From an uncultured archaeon (lineage in GTDB: Archaea; Halobacteriota; Methanosarcinia; Methanosarcinales; Methanoperedenaceae): a stretch of 42,582 nucleotides of DNA. The position numbers were made by a program, and so were the translations under genes. The stretch covers positions 1 to 42,582 of the forward strand of contig CABMIH010000008.1 in NCBI GenBank assembly GCA_902386205.1. Reading direction: 5' to 3'. Positions 41,182-42,582 of this stretch are shown piece after piece (the stretch's first letter is position 1; every line of letters begins with the position of its first letter). Below the pieces are notes generated by a model. It did no database searches and was not told the origin of the DNA. It worked only from the letters and a program-made list of their open reading frames with translations.

Positions 41182-41911
41182 CGCGAAGCAATGAAACGAG
41201 CCTGTCCACCTGGCCTGGCGGGAATATTTTCTTAGCTGCCGTAATATCCTTTTTCTCATCCACAAGCATGGAGAGTATCCTGTCTGCTGTTTCATAGGAA
41301 ACGCCGAGTTCCCCTTCATCGGTCTGGCCGGGCCAGAGTCCCGCGGTAGGTACTTTTTCAATGATCCCGGCTGGTACGCCCATATGGCGGGCAAGACCAC
41401 GTACCTGCGTTTTGTAAAGCCCGCCTATTGGTTCAATATCCACCCCGCCGTCACCGTATTTCGTGAAATAACCCAGGAGCAGCTCGGTCTTATTCCCTGT
41501 ACCGACCACCATGCGATGCATGAGGTTTGCATGATAATAAAGTATGCACATGCGCGTGCGAGCCTTCAGGTTCCCGTTTGCCAGCAGGCTCTTTTTATCA
41601 AAATCCGGGATGACTGATGAAAAGGAGCGCAAAATCCCTGAAATCTCAATGACCCTGTGAGCAATGCCAAGTTCCTCAACCACTTCCATCGCATCATCTA
41701 TATCCTGTTTTGCCGTTATGTCCTTCTCAGGTAACAGGAGCCCCAGCACGTTTTCAGCCCCGACGGCCTCTACCGTAAGATAGGCTGTCAAAGCCGAGTC
41801 TATTCCGCCGCTCACTCCAATAACTGCGCCGCTTGCACCTGCTTCCTGCACTTTTGACCTTATGAAAGCAGCGATCTTATCTTTTATTTCCGGATAGCCT
41901 GTGAGGGACAT
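41138..41911 (-). CDS. nadE: NAD+ synthetase (ammonia-type NadE)
   Basis: A 257-residue NadE: amidates nicotinate adenine dinucleotide with ammonia and ATP. VIGVSGGIDSALTAYL gives the P-loop (SGGIDS at 34-39). MVVGTGNKTELLLGYFTKYGDGG and PTAGLWPGQTDEGELG are the other core motifs. There is no glutaminase domain. GCAGGAT lies 7 bp before the ATG. The C-terminal end (RILPVAPEI) overlaps the TiaS end by 44 bp. Confidence 0.95.
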   Translation of the reverse strand: MSLTGYPEIKDKIAAFIRSKVQEAGASGAVIGVSGGIDSALTAYLTVEAVGAENVLGLLLPEKDITAKQDIDDAMEVVEELGIAHRVIEISGILRSFSSVIPDFDKKSLLANGNLKARTRMCILYYHANLMHRMVVGTGNKTELLLGYFTKYGDGGVDIEPIGGLYKTQVRGLARHMGVPAGIIEKVPTAGLWPGQTDEGELGVSYETADRILSMLVDEKKDITAAKKIFPPGQVDRLVSLLRANAHKRILPVAPEI

Positions 41912-42026
41912 TATTTATCCTGCTTATAATGGAGAACTTCTTTTATTTATTTTTTGGAACCTGCTTTATATACCCCCGGTTCTTACTTCTTCCTGCAGGA
42001 TAAATACAATTTGTATATAAGCAATC

Positions 42027-42281
42027 ATGTCTATTTTCGGCTATATGGTAGGTGAAATTTGCGAATTCTGCGGAAATAAGTTTGATAAAAGAGGCATGGT
42101 TAGGCATCGTGAATCATGCCGCAAGCGAAAACAAAAAGAGCAGGAAAATGCGATGGATGACAAAGGGAAAGCTGCCAGGGAGGCGCAGATCCGGGATCTT
42201 TTGAAAAAGGTAAAACTGATGGAGCACATGATCGAAGATTTGAATTCCCAGGTTGTGGAAATGATCAAAGAAGTGGAGTGA
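42027..42281 (+). CDS. Small zinc-finger protein with coiled-coil tail
   Basis: An 84-residue protein with one C2H2-like finger (CEFCGNKFDKRGMVRHRESC, residues 12-31) followed by a basic stretch (RKRKQKE) and a heptad-like helix (about residues 50-84, LLKKVKLMEHMIEDLNSQVVEMI). It is probably a DNA- or RNA-binding dimer. A TATA-like TTTATATA near 41964 lies about 63 bp before the ATG; a second TGTATATA is at 42012-42019. If the latter is used, translation would begin at the internal ATG 42045. No family is recognised. Confidence 0.62.
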   Translation: MSIFGYMVGEICEFCGNKFDKRGMVRHRESCRKRKQKEQENAMDDKGKAAREAQIRDLLKKVKLMEHMIEDLNSQVVEMIKEVE

Positions 42282-42348
42282 ATTTTTGAAGAAAGGTATT
42301 GAACGTGTAAATTATTGAATTATATGCAAAAAAAGCTTATAAGTAGAG

Positions 42349-42457
42349 CGAGGTGAATGTAATATATACGCCTGATTTTTCTACACCTATCGAGAGCATG
42401 AAAGACGCCCATCGCCTTCAGTGACCTTAAGTCCGGGGTTTGTCACTACCTCGTTTT
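42349..42457 (+). ncRNA. Candidate structured RNA with closing stem and T4 end
   Basis: CGAGGT (42349-42354) pairs with ACCTCG (42448-42453), directly followed by TTTT. Inside, AGTGAC (42420-42425) pairs with GTCACT (42442-42447), stacking next to the closing stem. A TATA-like ATTATATG at about 42318-42325 lies about 25 bp before the first stem base, where transcription would begin. AGGTG (42351-42355) could instead pair with CACCT (42384-42388), so two folds compete. Either a stand-alone small RNA or the leader of a gene beyond the window; I cannot assign a known family. Confidence 0.4.
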
Positions 42458-42582
42458 GAAGAGGCTGTCCGATAATTAATCGAATCACTTCATAGAATCA
42501 CAAAATAATTATCTCAAATCAAGCCTATAGCTTGTGAAAATATTTCAAAACATTTATATCATACAAATATAGTGTTTAAAAA
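42458..42582. other. Right-edge sequence with no visible gene
   Basis: AT-rich; contains an insertion-sequence-end-like GAGGCTGTCCGA at 42461-42472 and TATA-like tracts near 42550. Any gene these serve starts beyond the window. Confidence 0.35.

Noticed and set aside
42361-42453. Box C/D guide RNA or fluoride-type riboswitch at the right edge
   Set aside because: A CTGA is present (42372-42375), but there is no matching RTGATGA box. On the minus strand a GGCGATGGG resembles part of a fluoride riboswitch, but the remaining conserved bases and a suitable downstream gene are missing.
1-42582. CRISPR array, complete insertion sequence or prophage
   Set aside because: No regularly spaced repeats, no intact transposase or integrase and no phage structural genes were seen on either strand.

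Overview
The window looks like the chromosome of a methanoarchaeal euryarchaeon of the Methanosarcinales group. A methane-oxidising ANME-2d / 'Ca. Methanoperedens'-like lineage is the best guess (inference, no search run). Archaeal markers are aCPSF1/FttA, the proteasome beta subunit, LSm, ribosomal L37e, SepF, TiaS, archaeal MAT, archaeal GluRS and ProRS, TATA-box promoters and PGF/PEF-CTERM surface proteins. C1-cofactor markers are MfnB (methanofuran), a dihydropteroate-synthase-like protein (tetrahydromethanopterin) and a HisA/HisF-like protein. A radical SAM protein that reads as MqnC (futalosine menaquinone route) rather than CofH favours a menaquinone user over a methanophenazine-only methanogen. 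Form III RuBisCO is also present.

Layout. 1-2.2 kb: the 3' part of a 2Fe-2S/4Fe-4S electron-transfer subunit and an FMN glutamate-synthase-like protein, closed by a hairpin terminator. 2.2-4.7 kb: small membrane proteins and a compact three-gene operon for a lipoprotein, a PGF-CTERM protein and a two-helix protein. 4.8-10.8 kb: Elp3, Nif3-like, a membrane protein with a suspicious tail, a Cys-rich conserved protein, a DUF6159-like membrane protein and MfnB. 10.8-13.7 kb is the accessory patch: a cation-exchanger remnant, a ChrB-like/MFS pair and a RelE-type toxin-antitoxin pair with tandem 10-bp operator repeats. 13.7-22 kb is conserved information processing: HisA/F-like, ZPR1, SepF, PUA protein, LSm-L37e-PurF operon, tRNA-Lys, a Zn-ribbon protein, a KaiC-like ATPase, aCPSF1 and PsmB. 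22-31.4 kb: ProRS, a large PEF-CTERM surface protein, a Ski2-like helicase, a small PEF-CTERM protein and GluRS. 31.4-42.6 kb: a lipoprotein, the marC/DHPS-like/mqnC-like/membrane protein operon, MAT, the regulator-RuBisCO-YjbQ operon, TiaS, NadE, a Zn-finger coiled-coil protein and a candidate structured RNA.

Most genes are ordinary and well conserved. The surprises are in the spaces between them. A 23-bp sequence is exactly repeated upstream of both proS and the S-adenosylmethionine synthetase gene, in the same orientation relative to each gene. AT-rich palindromes recur upstream of several unrelated genes. A U-rich tract lies between psmB and the gene for the termination factor that recognises such tracts. 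A foldable element near the right edge is closed by a six-pair stem and followed by T4. All of these were read by eye; none was tested computationally.
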